A stretch of 32,566 bases of DNA from a virus. The position numbers and the translations under genes are program-made. The stretch lies in IMG/VR virus record IMGVR_UViG_3300031772_000169, positions 1-32,566 of that record; one strand, written 5' to 3'. Of this stretch, positions 14,262-21,237 are shown piece by piece (position 1 is the stretch's first letter; each line of letters opens with the position of its first letter). The notes under the pieces are model-generated. The model was given only the letters and a program-made list of their open reading frames with translations. It made no database searches and had not been told where the DNA came from.

Positions 14262-14597
14262 ATGATCCAAGAAAATTTGGGCAAAAGGCTTACCAGGCAA
14301 GAACTCTCATCTGTTCTCGGGCTGAATTACAGAACAATCTGTGACCACTATGAAGACCTAGGCGGAATTCGGATAGGTAATCGATACCTTTTCTTTGAAA
14401 AGAATGTAATCCATGCCATACAAAAGGGGATCAATGTGGGTGGGCGAGGTCCGGCGGGGACGGCAGAGGATTCAGAAGTTATTCGGGTCCAAGAGGAAGG
14501 CGCTGGATTGGGAGAAAGACCAAAAAGACATTCCCGCCGAAAACTGGAAGATCGCCACGGAATCTTCCTTGGGCGAAATGGCTCTCGACTATCTTGA
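14262..14597 (+). CDS. Small HTH protein, possible excisionase, overlapping integrase
   Basis: The first 55 residues, 'RLTRQELSSVLGLNYRTICDHYEDLGG' in two parts plus 'RIGNRYLFFEKNVIHAI', form a MerR/excisionase-like winged helix-turn-helix. The tail (about 55 residues, polar and charged) overlaps the integrase gene by 185 nt in another frame and may be poorly constrained. There is no Shine-Dalgarno; the promoter places the transcript start at the ATG. Such genes upstream of phage integrases often direct excision or control int. Confidence 0.75.
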   Translation: MIQENLGKRLTRQELSSVLGLNYRTICDHYEDLGGIRIGNRYLFFEKNVIHAIQKGINVGGRGPAGTAEDSEVIRVQEEGAGLGERPKRHSRRKLEDRHGIFLGRNGSRLS

Positions 14598-15402
14598 TTA
14601 TTCCAAATCAAAACATTCAGCAAAAACGTACCAGACTAAAAAATCAGTCTTTGGACGATTCTTCGTATATTCTGATCCGGATATTCCCCCAGATAAACTC
14701 CGCGCCGATCAAGTTTTCTTTTACTTACAGGATCAGTTTAAAAAACGCTCGGGATATGCAGCAAACAAGGACCGTAAAAACCTACTTGCTTTTACCTCAT
14801 GGCTCTGGCGATACAAAGAAATACGATCTACCGCTGTTTCCTCTTGCGAAAGATTCCCCGAAGAACGCAGCCCCCGTTATATCCCCCCGGAAGAAGATTT
14901 CTGGAAAGTCTACGGAGAGGCGCCAACTCAAGATCAAGTAATGCTCCTCGCCTATCTGCATCTCGCGGCCAGGAGATCCGAACTCTTCCGGCTGAAGTGG
15001 GAGGATGTGGATTTTTCCCGCTCTCAAATCCGTCTGACCACCAGGAAAACCAAGGATGGCTCATGGAAGGCTCATTGGCTTCCCATGACCCCAAGACTCT
15101 CCAGCGCCCTCTTAGATCATCGGCAGGGCCAAGACGAAAAGAATGAGCTGGTCTTTTTAGATCCTCGCACAAACCTCCCTTATGTGAACCGATTACACCG
15201 GATGCACGATCTCTGCCAAAAAGCCGGAGTAAAGTTTTTCGGATTTCACGCGATAAGACATTTAACGGCTTCGCTCTTGGCCAAGGCAGGGGTGCCCATG
15301 ATCACCATACAGCAAATCCTTCGCCACGAATCATTGGCGACGACGGAGCGATACCTGCACAGCTTGGGGGATCTACGGCGAGCCTTGGAAAGTGTCTTTT
15401 GA
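14413..15402 (+). CDS. int: Tyrosine integrase
   Basis: 329 residues. It starts MPYKRGSMWVGEVRRG, the usual N-terminal arm-binding pattern of phage integrases, followed by a core-binding SAM-like domain (about 50-150). The catalytic set is present: Arg188 in 'ARRSELFRLKW', Lys212, His279/Arg282 in 'FHAIRH', His305 in 'LRHES', and nucleophile Tyr314 in 'TTERYLHS'. It catalyses attP x attB recombination. The gene starts inside the HTH gene, so the two are translated from one message. Confidence 0.94.
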   Translation: MPYKRGSMWVGEVRRGRQRIQKLFGSKRKALDWEKDQKDIPAENWKIATESSLGEMALDYLDYSKSKHSAKTYQTKKSVFGRFFVYSDPDIPPDKLRADQVFFYLQDQFKKRSGYAANKDRKNLLAFTSWLWRYKEIRSTAVSSCERFPEERSPRYIPPEEDFWKVYGEAPTQDQVMLLAYLHLAARRSELFRLKWEDVDFSRSQIRLTTRKTKDGSWKAHWLPMTPRLSSALLDHRQGQDEKNELVFLDPRTNLPYVNRLHRMHDLCQKAGVKFFGFHAIRHLTASLLAKAGVPMITIQQILRHESLATTERYLHSLGDLRRALESVF

Positions 15403-15418
15403 GAAGGAGGTAGGAATT

Positions 15419-15748
15419 ATGAAAAGATCATTTTTGGTCTTGATTTTTATTCTAATCACTGCTGGCGTTGCCTCAGCTGAAGCTTTTGTTTTTATTTACA
15501 ATGCCGAGACAGGCGATGGTTTCGTTTATACAAGCACAAGCCAACAGGGAAATGTTTTACTCGTATTTTACCCAACTTTTAATAAGGTATTCTCCTATTC
15601 GGTCAGAGGTCAAGAATTGTATTTCGCCGACGATATGCTTAAATTCTTTTTGCAATACGGCATTGAGATTGATGCCTCGACTAGAAGTTATATCAAACGT
15701 TATCCTGGACGCACTATTATCAGTCCACTTGATCCGCGTTTTAAATGA
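15419..15748 (+). CDS. Secreted protein of unknown function (cargo)
   Basis: 109 residues from ATG at 15419 after GAGAAGGAGGTAGGAATT. It begins with a Sec signal peptide: MKRS, a hydrophobic core 'FLVLIFILITAGV' and an A-S-A cleavage site near residue 20. The mature part is beta-rich with many aromatics ('FVFIYNAETGDGFVYTS'). No enzyme motif is seen. Position between integrase and the proposed attP suggests a gene expressed from the prophage for the host's benefit. Function unknown. Confidence 0.7.
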   Translation: MKRSFLVLIFILITAGVASAEAFVFIYNAETGDGFVYTSTSQQGNVLLVFYPTFNKVFSYSVRGQELYFADDMLKFFLQYGIEIDASTRSYIKRYPGRTIISPLDPRFK

Positions 15749-15947
15749 AGGCTCATTTGAAGGCTTTTTCCTACCGAAGGCTGCACTAAAGACCATAATT
15801 TAGGGCAAAATCATTAAGGCATTTTGCTTTAACTGACCTATTGGGGCGGCAGCTACATGCCAACTACTCTTCATCACCCTAATAAATTCAATATCTTACA
15901 GATTGGATATGATAACCGGAAAGATTTTGAAGGCTCCCCTGAAGGCT
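15747..15947. repeat. Paired GAAGGCT repeats, candidate attP
   Basis: GAAGGCT occurs at 15747, 15759 and 15776, and again at 15929 and 15941; each close pair is exactly 12 nt apart. Between the clusters lies AT-rich DNA with an inverted repeat GCAAAAT/ATTTTGC (15805-15827). The layout, short direct repeats flanking an AT-rich core near int, resembles arm-type integrase sites around a core. No gene is visible in 15749-15996. The GCAAAAT repeat might instead be a weak terminator between convergent genes. Confidence 0.5.
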
Positions 15948-15996
15948 TTAATTTCCAGGTTCGTATGCGCGCCGCGATTTTCCTATTTGATTAGTC

Positions 15997-16593
15997 TTAT
16001 ATTTCATCGAATAATTTTGGCTGACGCAATTTCCCTTTTTCACCTATCACTTTTCCCTGCAAAAGCCTGAGATCAACAACTGCCCCATATTCAATGAACA
16101 CATCACGGAATCTATCAATATCCTTGTTCCAATAGATCATGGCGCATGACATTGGTGCACCCTTACCTTCGTCCTTCCCCTCAACGAGAAAACGGAGTCT
16201 CGTATCGTACAGAAAGCATACAGCGCTTGCCCGTCCCCACACATATTCCTTCCAATGGCTGGTGTTGGTTGCAACAGGCACTAAAGCAAGAACTTGCGAT
16301 CCATAATTCTTGTGGGCATGGGCACACTTATAAAGCCAATGTTTTATTGTCGTTCTATTCTCTTTGTCAGAGCCATAAGGTGGATTCACATAGATCGTAG
16401 GATAATTCCATGATTCCTTGAGTCCATTTTTTTCTGGTAGGCGGTATTCTGTCTTAGCATGGACAACAGACCACTCATTCGAGCATGGGTCAAGAAATAT
16501 TTTACCGCCAAAGACTCTTCTGACTGCGTTCACATACTTAGGAGGCGTACACCAGTTGACACTCTGCGAATTAACTGTCCTTCCCGCCGTCAT
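15997..16593 (-). CDS. Dam-type phage DNA N6-adenine methyltransferase
   Basis: 198 residues with the phage Dam family layout: 'WCTPPKYV' at 14-21, 'FLDPCSNEWS' at 33-42, catalytic 'NPPYG' at 70-74 (the DPPY-type motif IV), and a following 'LVPVATNTSHW' strand. It transfers a methyl group from S-adenosylmethionine to adenine in DNA. Its ATG overlaps the stop of the putative restriction enzyme gene (ATGA), so the two form an operon. It probably protects DNA against its partner. Confidence 0.88.
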   Translation of the reverse strand: MTAGRTVNSQSVNWCTPPKYVNAVRRVFGGKIFLDPCSNEWSVVHAKTEYRLPEKNGLKESWNYPTIYVNPPYGSDKENRTTIKHWLYKCAHAHKNYGSQVLALVPVATNTSHWKEYVWGRASAVCFLYDTRLRFLVEGKDEGKGAPMSCAMIYWNKDIDRFRDVFIEYGAVVDLRLLQGKVIGEKGKLRQPKLFDEI

Positions 16594-17732
16594 GAGTGTA
16601 TCTCCTGCCAGTTCTTTCCTTTCAAAGTGTCAAGTTCTTCCTTAAGAACAGCAAGCTGTTTCCCTGCTGGGGCGATGATGTTGAACCATCCTTCGATCAC
16701 CTTCATGTGCGACTTGAAATAGGACTGGAGAGCGGCATCAGCGGCAAGGGCAATCTGAACCTTTGTGAACTGATTGACTCCCTTCTCGCCTGTGTAGCTC
16801 GCCAGAAATGCCTCTTTCGCTGCCGTCAGTTCCCTTGCTGGATGGAACAACAACTCGTCAATAAACTGTGCAATTCCCGCATCGGTCAGAAAAAGAAGCC
16901 AGTCATAGGATTGAGCGAGAACCTTCAGTTCCTTGTTGTGATTTTCGGACGTGAACCAATTGCCGTGATTACTGACAACTCCTACCGTTAGAATAAAACG
17001 CGACAGAAGTTCCGAATCATCAGATGCGATAATTTCAGCCATCAGCTTGTAGTAGTCGTCAAGTCGGAACGATCCGTCACGCTTCTGAATCAGGCCGCCC
17101 ATACTGCCATTGGTCAACCTTATCTTCTGTAACGCGGACACTGTCCGAGCAACATAGGCTCCTTGCTTCGCCTTTTCGATTGTCTGTGGACCTTTCCGCA
17201 TTCCTTCTTCGACCCCCACCCGCTTGCACTCAAAAATCGCGAATGGGCGACATCGAAGAATCACAACAGAATACTGTCCTTTGTCCTTTTCGAGTTGGTC
17301 GAGATACGCATTTATGAAGGTTGCGCCAAGATCGCAGACGGTGCATGAGTTCCGAAGAATCAAGTCCTTGCTCAACAAAGCGTGCGACTTCATCGAACCA
17401 GCGGAGATTTCAATCTCGGCAAACTGTTGATTTTTGGAAATCTTCCTTGCTGTGATGGGAAGTTCATCTCGGCCAAACTCCGCTGTCATCAGATGGGTTG
17501 AGGGATGAAGACTGTACTCAACATTGTGGGTAATATCATCTTTACCGAACTCAGGTAGCGGTTTCTCTATCGCAATATTTTTTTCAAACCCCCATGATTT
17601 GAGGGCGTAGAACGTGATAATCTCGACAAGGGTGCCGAGCGCACGCCCCGCAGCTTTCTTGGAGTCTTTGGCGTAGTGGAACACCTTCTCGGTGAGAACC
17701 TTCTGGAGTTGGTCAACTGATGGGTATGACAT
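16590..17732 (-). CDS. Putative type II restriction endonuclease
   Basis: 380 residues from ATG at 17732 after ACGGAGA. The N-terminus 'KDSKKAAGRALGTLVEIITF' is helical with Glu36, and 'RPFAIFECKRVG' at 162-173 is a beta strand ending in E-x-K (Glu168, Lys170), the core of a PD-(D/E)XK nuclease; a preceding Asp at about 145-150 could complete it. Coupling to a DNA methyltransferase strongly suggests a restriction-modification pair. The cut site is unknown, though a Dam-type partner hints at an adenine-containing target. Confidence 0.75.
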   Translation of the reverse strand: MSYPSVDQLQKVLTEKVFHYAKDSKKAAGRALGTLVEIITFYALKSWGFEKNIAIEKPLPEFGKDDITHNVEYSLHPSTHLMTAEFGRDELPITARKISKNQQFAEIEISAGSMKSHALLSKDLILRNSCTVCDLGATFINAYLDQLEKDKGQYSVVILRCRPFAIFECKRVGVEEGMRKGPQTIEKAKQGAYVARTVSALQKIRLTNGSMGGLIQKRDGSFRLDDYYKLMAEIIASDDSELLSRFILTVGVVSNHGNWFTSENHNKELKVLAQSYDWLLFLTDAGIAQFIDELLFHPARELTAAKEAFLASYTGEKGVNQFTKVQIALAADAALQSYFKSHMKVIEGWFNIIAPAGKQLAVLKEELDTLKGKNWQEIHS

Positions 17733-17771
17733 TCTCCGTTTTCCCTTTCTGGTCTTCATATTCTTTATTTC

Positions 17772-17811
17772 TTTATGGCTAAATTGGAAGGAATTGTCAA
17801 GGCTAATTTAG
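17772..17811 (-). promoter_or_regulatory. Promoter of the restriction-modification cassette with inverted repeat
   Basis: On the minus strand TTGACA (17800-17795), a 17-nt spacer and CATAAA (17777-17772) form a promoter about 40 nt before the nuclease start. CTAAATT (17779-17785) and AATTTAG (17805-17811) make an inverted repeat that brackets the -35 box, so a regulator could bind here. No control protein gene is visible in the cassette. Confidence 0.6.
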
Positions 17812-17812
17812 G

Positions 17813-17848
17813 GCTTCGTATGTGAGGCGAGCTTCGTATTTGAGACGT
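17813..17848. repeat. Two tandem 18-bp repeats
   Basis: GCTTCGTATGTGAGGCGA is followed directly by a copy with 15 of 18 matches (17831-17848). They lie just upstream of the restriction cassette promoter and before the terminator of the right-hand operon. A regulator binding site or remnant of a duplication are both possible. Confidence 0.5.
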
Positions 17849-17909
17849 GATTGCCGGGCGGGCCATCCGGCGCATCCAGGGTGTCCCGGGCGCGTTGGGT
17901 GCGGTGCGC

Positions 17910-17948
17910 AAAAAAACCCGAGGGCTGCTTTTTGGGCCTCCCCCGGGT
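17910..17948 (-). terminator. Intrinsic terminator of the right-hand leftward operon
   Basis: Minus strand: ACCCGGGGG and CCCTCGGGT form a 9-bp stem with one G-U pair, a 15-nt loop, and a run of seven T follows (A7 on the plus strand at 17910-17916). It ends transcription coming from 24506-17986 and insulates the restriction-modification cassette. Confidence 0.88.
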
Positions 17949-17985
17949 GCGTTCCTAAGTTCTATTCGGTTGTCTGATTACCTTT

Positions 17986-18276
17986 TCACTTCTTTGGCTT
18001 CTCCTTTCTTCCGCTCTTTATGACCTGCAAGGGGGCGTCTTCCTCAGTGTGCAGGATGATGGCGGGCTTTATTCCTCCCTTCAGGATAAGTTTACCTGGA
18101 TGTTGCGGGCCTTCCTTTCCGAGAAACATAAAGTCAACTTCTTTCTGGTTTTCTCTCGGGCTGCGCTTAGTCGATATTACTATAGGTCTCATCCCCATCC
18201 TTTCCGGTTTCCCGAGTCTGATTAAACCTCTCTTTTGTTTGGCCAGGGCGATTTTTCTTAGACGCTGATAGCTCAA
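17986..18276 (-). CDS. Hypothetical basic protein, 96 aa (TTG start)
   Basis: TTG at 18276, a few nt after AAGAGGATTGA and right next to the upstream stop. The product is rich in Lys/Arg ('MSYQRLRKIALAKQKRGLIR', ending 'SGRKEKPKK') with a central hydrophobic strand, 'GKLILKGGIKPAIILH'. It is the last gene before the terminator. A nucleic-acid-binding role is plausible. No family recognised. Confidence 0.55.
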   Translation of the reverse strand: MSYQRLRKIALAKQKRGLIRLGKPERMGMRPIVISTKRSPRENQKEVDFMFLGKEGPQHPGKLILKGGIKPAIILHTEEDAPLQVIKSGRKEKPKK

Positions 18277-18675
18277 TCAATCCTCTTCGGGTAACATAAT
18301 TGTTATGACTGGCTCTTGCTCATCTCCACTATGGCACAGCGATTTGAGCCGGTGGACGTGCTTCCCAAATTTCACGCTAAAAAAGATCAGGTCAGCCGGG
18401 CCTTGCTTCCCTTTAATAGCAAAATGCATCATATTGAACATATCGCGGGCGCGGCCTTTCTCGCTCTGTCCTATGTTCCTGGAGTGGTCCGAAGGCTCCA
18501 GTAAGGCATATACGGCGGCGGTCACTGCTACCGGGTATTTAAACCCGGCTTCCCTTGCCCACTCGCTCACGTCAACCAGGCATCCGTCCTCCATAGCCTG
18601 GGCGCGGGTGTAAACGCTTATTACCTCAAAGGGTTCCCCATACAGCGTTACGGTATTACCTTCTTTCGTGGCCAT
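18277..18675 (-). CDS. DUF6573-like phage protein
   Basis: 132 residues. 'LYGEPFEVISVYTRAQAMED' with 'GCLVDVSEWAREAGFKYPVA' is the signature of a widespread phage/plasmid family I know as DUF6573 ('i..YtraqAi.DG.LvDvs..a.eaGfk.PVa.t.av'). The C-terminal part is a beta-rich 'ADLIFFSVKFGKHVHRLKSL'. Function unknown; the family is common beside DNA-metabolism genes of mobile elements. Confidence 0.8.
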   Translation of the reverse strand: MATKEGNTVTLYGEPFEVISVYTRAQAMEDGCLVDVSEWAREAGFKYPVAVTAAVYALLEPSDHSRNIGQSEKGRARDMFNMMHFAIKGKQGPADLIFFSVKFGKHVHRLKSLCHSGDEQEPVITIMLPEED

Positions 18676-18679
18676 GGTT

Positions 18680-18955
18680 CTATTCCCCTCCTTCCAGTTC
18701 TTTGGGTTCTAAGATCTGATAGGAATTCCCTATAGGGAAAGGGTCTCTTTTTTCCATCCTGTCAACACTTTCCTTTGCTTCTCGCTCGGTCTTAAACCAC
18801 CCCGAAGAAAGAATAGTTTTCTCGTCTGCATGGTAAAAAGTTAAGTGCCATTTCATGTATTTATTGTACTTGGATGTTTCCCTAACGATGCGATAAGGGG
18901 CCAGGGTTCTATATAGGGATTTGCCTAAATAGCCTTCTCTTTCTAAGTTTGGCAT
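18680..18955 (-). CDS. Hypothetical protein, 91 aa
   Basis: ATG at 18955 follows AAGGAGGGGAATAG. The product has 'YMKWHLTFYHADEKTILSSG' and 'WFKTEREAKESVDRMEKRDP', an alpha-beta pattern like small proteins that pair a sheet with one long helix. It overlaps the upstream gene by 13 nt. No function suggested. Confidence 0.65.
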   Translation of the reverse strand: MPNLEREGYLGKSLYRTLAPYRIVRETSKYNKYMKWHLTFYHADEKTILSSGWFKTEREAKESVDRMEKRDPFPIGNSYQILEPKELEGGE

Positions 18956-19173
18956 CTATTCCCCTCCTTGGTTTCGTTTCCTTCCCATGGCTCGACCTTG
19001 TAAACCGTAAGCCATAGCGTGGCGATTATATAGCCTATATATTTTGATCTCCCCCCCTTAGTATCTACATACATTTTTTGGCCGTGTTTCCTCCCCAACT
19101 GCTCCATAAGATCTTTTCGGGGGTGCTTCAGGCCATGGAAGGTCTGTCCGTATTGGTCGATGGCCATAAACAT
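18943..19173 (-). CDS. Hypothetical protein, 76 aa
   Basis: ATG at 19173 follows GGAGGGGAATAAA; the Met two codons later is an alternative. The product starts MFMAIDQYGQTFHGLKHPRK and includes 'GRSKYIGYIIATLWLTVYKV'. The 'hPRkdL...lG..ha.kMYvD...g...hIGYiI...W...y.v' pattern recurs in small phage proteins. Function unknown. Confidence 0.65.
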   Translation of the reverse strand: MFMAIDQYGQTFHGLKHPRKDLMEQLGRKHGQKMYVDTKGGRSKYIGYIIATLWLTVYKVEPWEGNETKEGNRCQT

Positions 19174-19209
19174 TTTATTCCCCTCCTTCTTGCTTTTATT
19201 TTTTGGTTC

Positions 19210-20115
19210 TTAACTCAGGTCAAGGCTTCTCTTATACTGTCCGGTTACTTCGCTCACGTCATTCAGGTTCATGGCTTGCTTGGCTATCTCATGGGCAACA
19301 TTCCCAAGCTCCCGTCTCAAGGTCTCATTGTCTCTTAAGTCTTTGGCAATTTCCTTCGAGTCGTGGCCGTTCATGTGTTTCCTAAGTTCGGCCAGCTTTT
19401 CGTCTATGCTATGGTCCCCGATAAAGTTCAACTCCTGGAAGTGCTCTATGGTTTCCTTTACGCTCTTGATGGTGTTGGCAGTGACTACCTCCCCATTGAT
19501 AATCCGCGTTGATAATTTCTCACAGCTTTCGGCTACGGTGGCTCGCATGTCAATAACTACGTCTTCCAAGAATAAATCAAACTTCTCTTGAAGTTCTCTT
19601 TTAAAGCGCTCATAAGCTTCAATTACTTCCTGGCTTGTAGTCTCGTTCATTTTGGTATCTGTGATCTCGAAGATTGCCCAAGTAAAACTAAACTTCCTCT
19701 CAATGACATTGCGGGCCGGGTAGTATGGTTCCAGCTTGTCGGCGTAAAGCGGGTAGTTCTGAAGCATTTCCCTTTTTATTTGTTCATAGCGGTCCAGGAA
19801 ACTTAAGACGGTGCTTTGAAATAATGCCTTGTACTGCTCCAAGTGGGCCGCGGTATCAACGAGCCTGTCTCGGGGAACAAAGCGGGCGCCACCTACCGGG
19901 AAAGGGAAACTCCAGCGGTCTAGGAAGTTCCTCGCATTGTTTTCAACCTGCGTGAAGCTATTCCTTTCATTCTCGGGGATAAGTAATTTCTTTCCGAGTC
20001 TCATAAAGTCCGGTATGTCCTCGGGGCTCAATCCCAAATCAGAGGGCTCCAGCTTCTTGGCTCCGCTCCATTTTGACACATTGAGTGTCAGCAAAACTCC
20101 ATCCTTAAAATTCAT
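19210..20115 (-). CDS. DUF3150-like protein
   Basis: 301 residues. It starts 'LLTLNVSKWSGAKKLEPSDLGL', then 'GKKLLIPEN', 'NNARNFLDRWSFPFPVGGAR' and 'FVPRDRLVDTAAHLEQYKAL', the layout of DUF3150. The rest is a long helical, charged region. DUF3150 genes are typically found in phages and mobile elements near AAA+ ATPases, and here one lies about 1.1 kb upstream in the same operon. The partnership is inference. AGGAGGTAAAAGAATT supplies the ribosome binding site. Confidence 0.82.
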   Translation of the reverse strand: MNFKDGVLLTLNVSKWSGAKKLEPSDLGLSPEDIPDFMRLGKKLLIPENERNSFTQVENNARNFLDRWSFPFPVGGARFVPRDRLVDTAAHLEQYKALFQSTVLSFLDRYEQIKREMLQNYPLYADKLEPYYPARNVIERKFSFTWAIFEITDTKMNETTSQEVIEAYERFKRELQEKFDLFLEDVVIDMRATVAESCEKLSTRIINGEVVTANTIKSVKETIEHFQELNFIGDHSIDEKLAELRKHMNGHDSKEIAKDLRDNETLRRELGNVAHEIAKQAMNLNDVSEVTGQYKRSLDLS

Positions 20116-20122
20116 AATTCTT

Positions 20123-20302
20123 TTACCTCCTTTCGTTTTTGATGTTGTGTAGCCTATTCATAACGGCGATAGCTCCAATTTTGTAAACCGTTATGCAAAT
20201 TAATTCTTCTTTTTCATATAGGGCATAGAATCTTGAATCATGAGGTTTGATTATAAAATTCCCCAAAAATTCAGTTTTTCGCATCCGCCTTTCTCCAACC
20301 AT
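20123..20302 (-). CDS. Hypothetical protein, 59 aa
   Basis: ATG at 20302 follows AAGGGGGGAAA. The product 'MVGERRMRKTEFLGNFIIKP' continues with 'HDSRFYALYEKEELICITVY' and a basic helix at the end. The final codons (AGG AGG TAA) double as the ribosome binding site of the DUF3150 gene, indicating coupling. Family unknown. Confidence 0.6.
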   Translation of the reverse strand: MVGERRMRKTEFLGNFIIKPHDSRFYALYEKEELICITVYKIGAIAVMNRLHNIKNERR

Positions 20303-20311
20303 TTTCCCCCC

Positions 20312-20491
20312 TTATCCGCACCACTGATTCCCAGCGGTACAGTCAATAGGCTTGTCTTTGCTTCTCCATCCTGGGCAGTCCTCGCACAATGCGCAAAGTA
20401 AATCCCCCGTTTCTTCATCCCACCAGTCAGAGATTAAATGACCAGTCGGGCCAATAGAAATAATGATGGGGTGAGGGTCAGCGGCCTCCAT
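20312..20491 (-). CDS. Cys-rich small protein, 59 aa
   Basis: ATG at 20491 lies 14 nt inside the DUF2997 gene. The product has 'GHLISDWWDEETGDLLCALC' then 'EDCPGWRSKDKPIDCTAGN', ending WCG; five cysteines (CxxCxxC plus two) suggest a bound metal, perhaps zinc or iron-sulfur. It sits next to DUF2997/DUF1257, which in cyanobacterial genomes are neighbours of ferredoxin-type genes. That link is only suggestive. Confidence 0.6.
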   Translation of the reverse strand: MEAADPHPIIISIGPTGHLISDWWDEETGDLLCALCEDCPGWRSKDKPIDCTAGNQWCG

Positions 20492-20678
20492 TGGTGTTTA
20501 CCCTTACCCTTTCCTCCAGGGCTTCCACATAATATTCCCCGGTTCTTTTGATCTCGGTGGTATTGCCGAGGGCCTCTTCAATGAATTTGGAAACATCCAG
20601 GCATCCTTTGCCCTTTACTCCCTTAGTCTCTACCGTCACGTTTCCGGCTTGGTCGATGTTTAAGATGATCTTTTCCAA
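20478..20678 (-). CDS. DUF2997 protein
   Basis: 66 residues: 'MEKIILNIDQAGNVTVETKG' followed by 'KGKGCLDVSKFIEEALGNTT' and 'EYYVEAL'. This is the DUF2997 signature (I.v..dG.v..e..G..G..C...t..le.alG.v......Y). In cyanobacteria and many mobile elements DUF2997 lies beside DUF1257, as here. Function unknown. It starts 1 nt after the DUF1257 stop. Confidence 0.88.
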   Translation of the reverse strand: MEKIILNIDQAGNVTVETKGVKGKGCLDVSKFIEEALGNTTEIKRTGEYYVEALEERVRVNTNGGR

Positions 20679-20679
20679 G

Positions 20680-21069
20680 TTATTCTCCTCCCCTACTCAT
20701 GGTTAGTTGGATGTTGCGTCCATCCTCCGTTACTTTCTCGTACACGCTAAAGCCTTTCCGGCGGGCCTGGATCTTGGCTTGCTCTACAGCATAGGCTTGT
20801 TTGAGAAGTCCTGCATTCTGCCCTAATTTTGAAACTAAGCCTCCGCTTGACCAGGAATCCCATTGAAGGGAGAATTCCCCCTCGCTCTCCAAGAGTCCCA
20901 CTTCAAATTTAGCACCAGGGATACTGATGGCATGGGAGCACTTGTTTTCCCCATAGTAGGCGCGGAAGGTCTTTTGTCCTTCCATGAATTTACAACCCAA
21001 GCGCTCGCACGCTGCCTTGAGTGCTTGAAGGCTTTTGATCTTCAATTCTATTTGTGACACGTGGCTCAT
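20680..21069 (-). CDS. DUF1257 (Ycf35-like) protein
   Basis: 129 residues beginning 'MSHVSQIELKIKSLQALKAA', then 'SHAISIPGAKFEVGLLESEG', 'FSLQWDSW' and 'LKQAYAVEQAKIQARRKGF', matching DUF1257, the family of the chloroplast gene ycf35. Function is unproven; it keeps company with DUF2997 and Ycf46-type ATPases. The ATG overlaps the stop of the zinc-ribbon gene (ATGA). Confidence 0.88.
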   Translation of the reverse strand: MSHVSQIELKIKSLQALKAACERLGCKFMEGQKTFRAYYGENKCSHAISIPGAKFEVGLLESEGEFSLQWDSWSSGGLVSKLGQNAGLLKQAYAVEQAKIQARRKGFSVYEKVTEDGRNIQLTMSRGGE

Positions 21070-21236
21070 ATCTTTTTTTTCCTTTCTTTTAGGAATTTTT
21101 CAAAGGCTACCGCGTTGGTAAAAAGCGATCTTGCGCAACGAGGGCAAAAGAACTTTACCTCTTCTGCATCGGTTCTAAAGGAAAAGGCAATATTGGATCT
21201 TGTGATTTTTTCTTGACAGTATGGGCATGACGGCAT
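21066..21236 (-). CDS. Zinc-ribbon protein, 56 aa
   Basis: ATG at 21236 is 1 nt after the ATPase stop and follows GGAGGAGAATAAACTAA. The product has CPYC at 4-7 and CPRC at 31-34, a typical zinc ribbon, and a Lys-rich end. Tight coupling with the ATPase before and DUF1257 after suggests it belongs to that module, perhaps as a substrate or nucleic-acid adaptor. Confidence 0.7.
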   Translation of the reverse strand: MPSCPYCQEKITRSNIAFSFRTDAEEVKFFCPRCARSLFTNAVAFEKFLKERKKKI

Positions 21237-21237
21237 T

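Noticed and set aside
15805-15827. GCAAAAT/ATTTTGC inverted repeat as an intrinsic terminator
   Set aside because: The stem is AT-rich, and the following T-run is short; kept only as part of the candidate attP core.
19829-20152. Plus-strand frames opposite the DUF3150 gene
   Set aside because: Antisense shadows of a recognised coding gene without supporting start signals.
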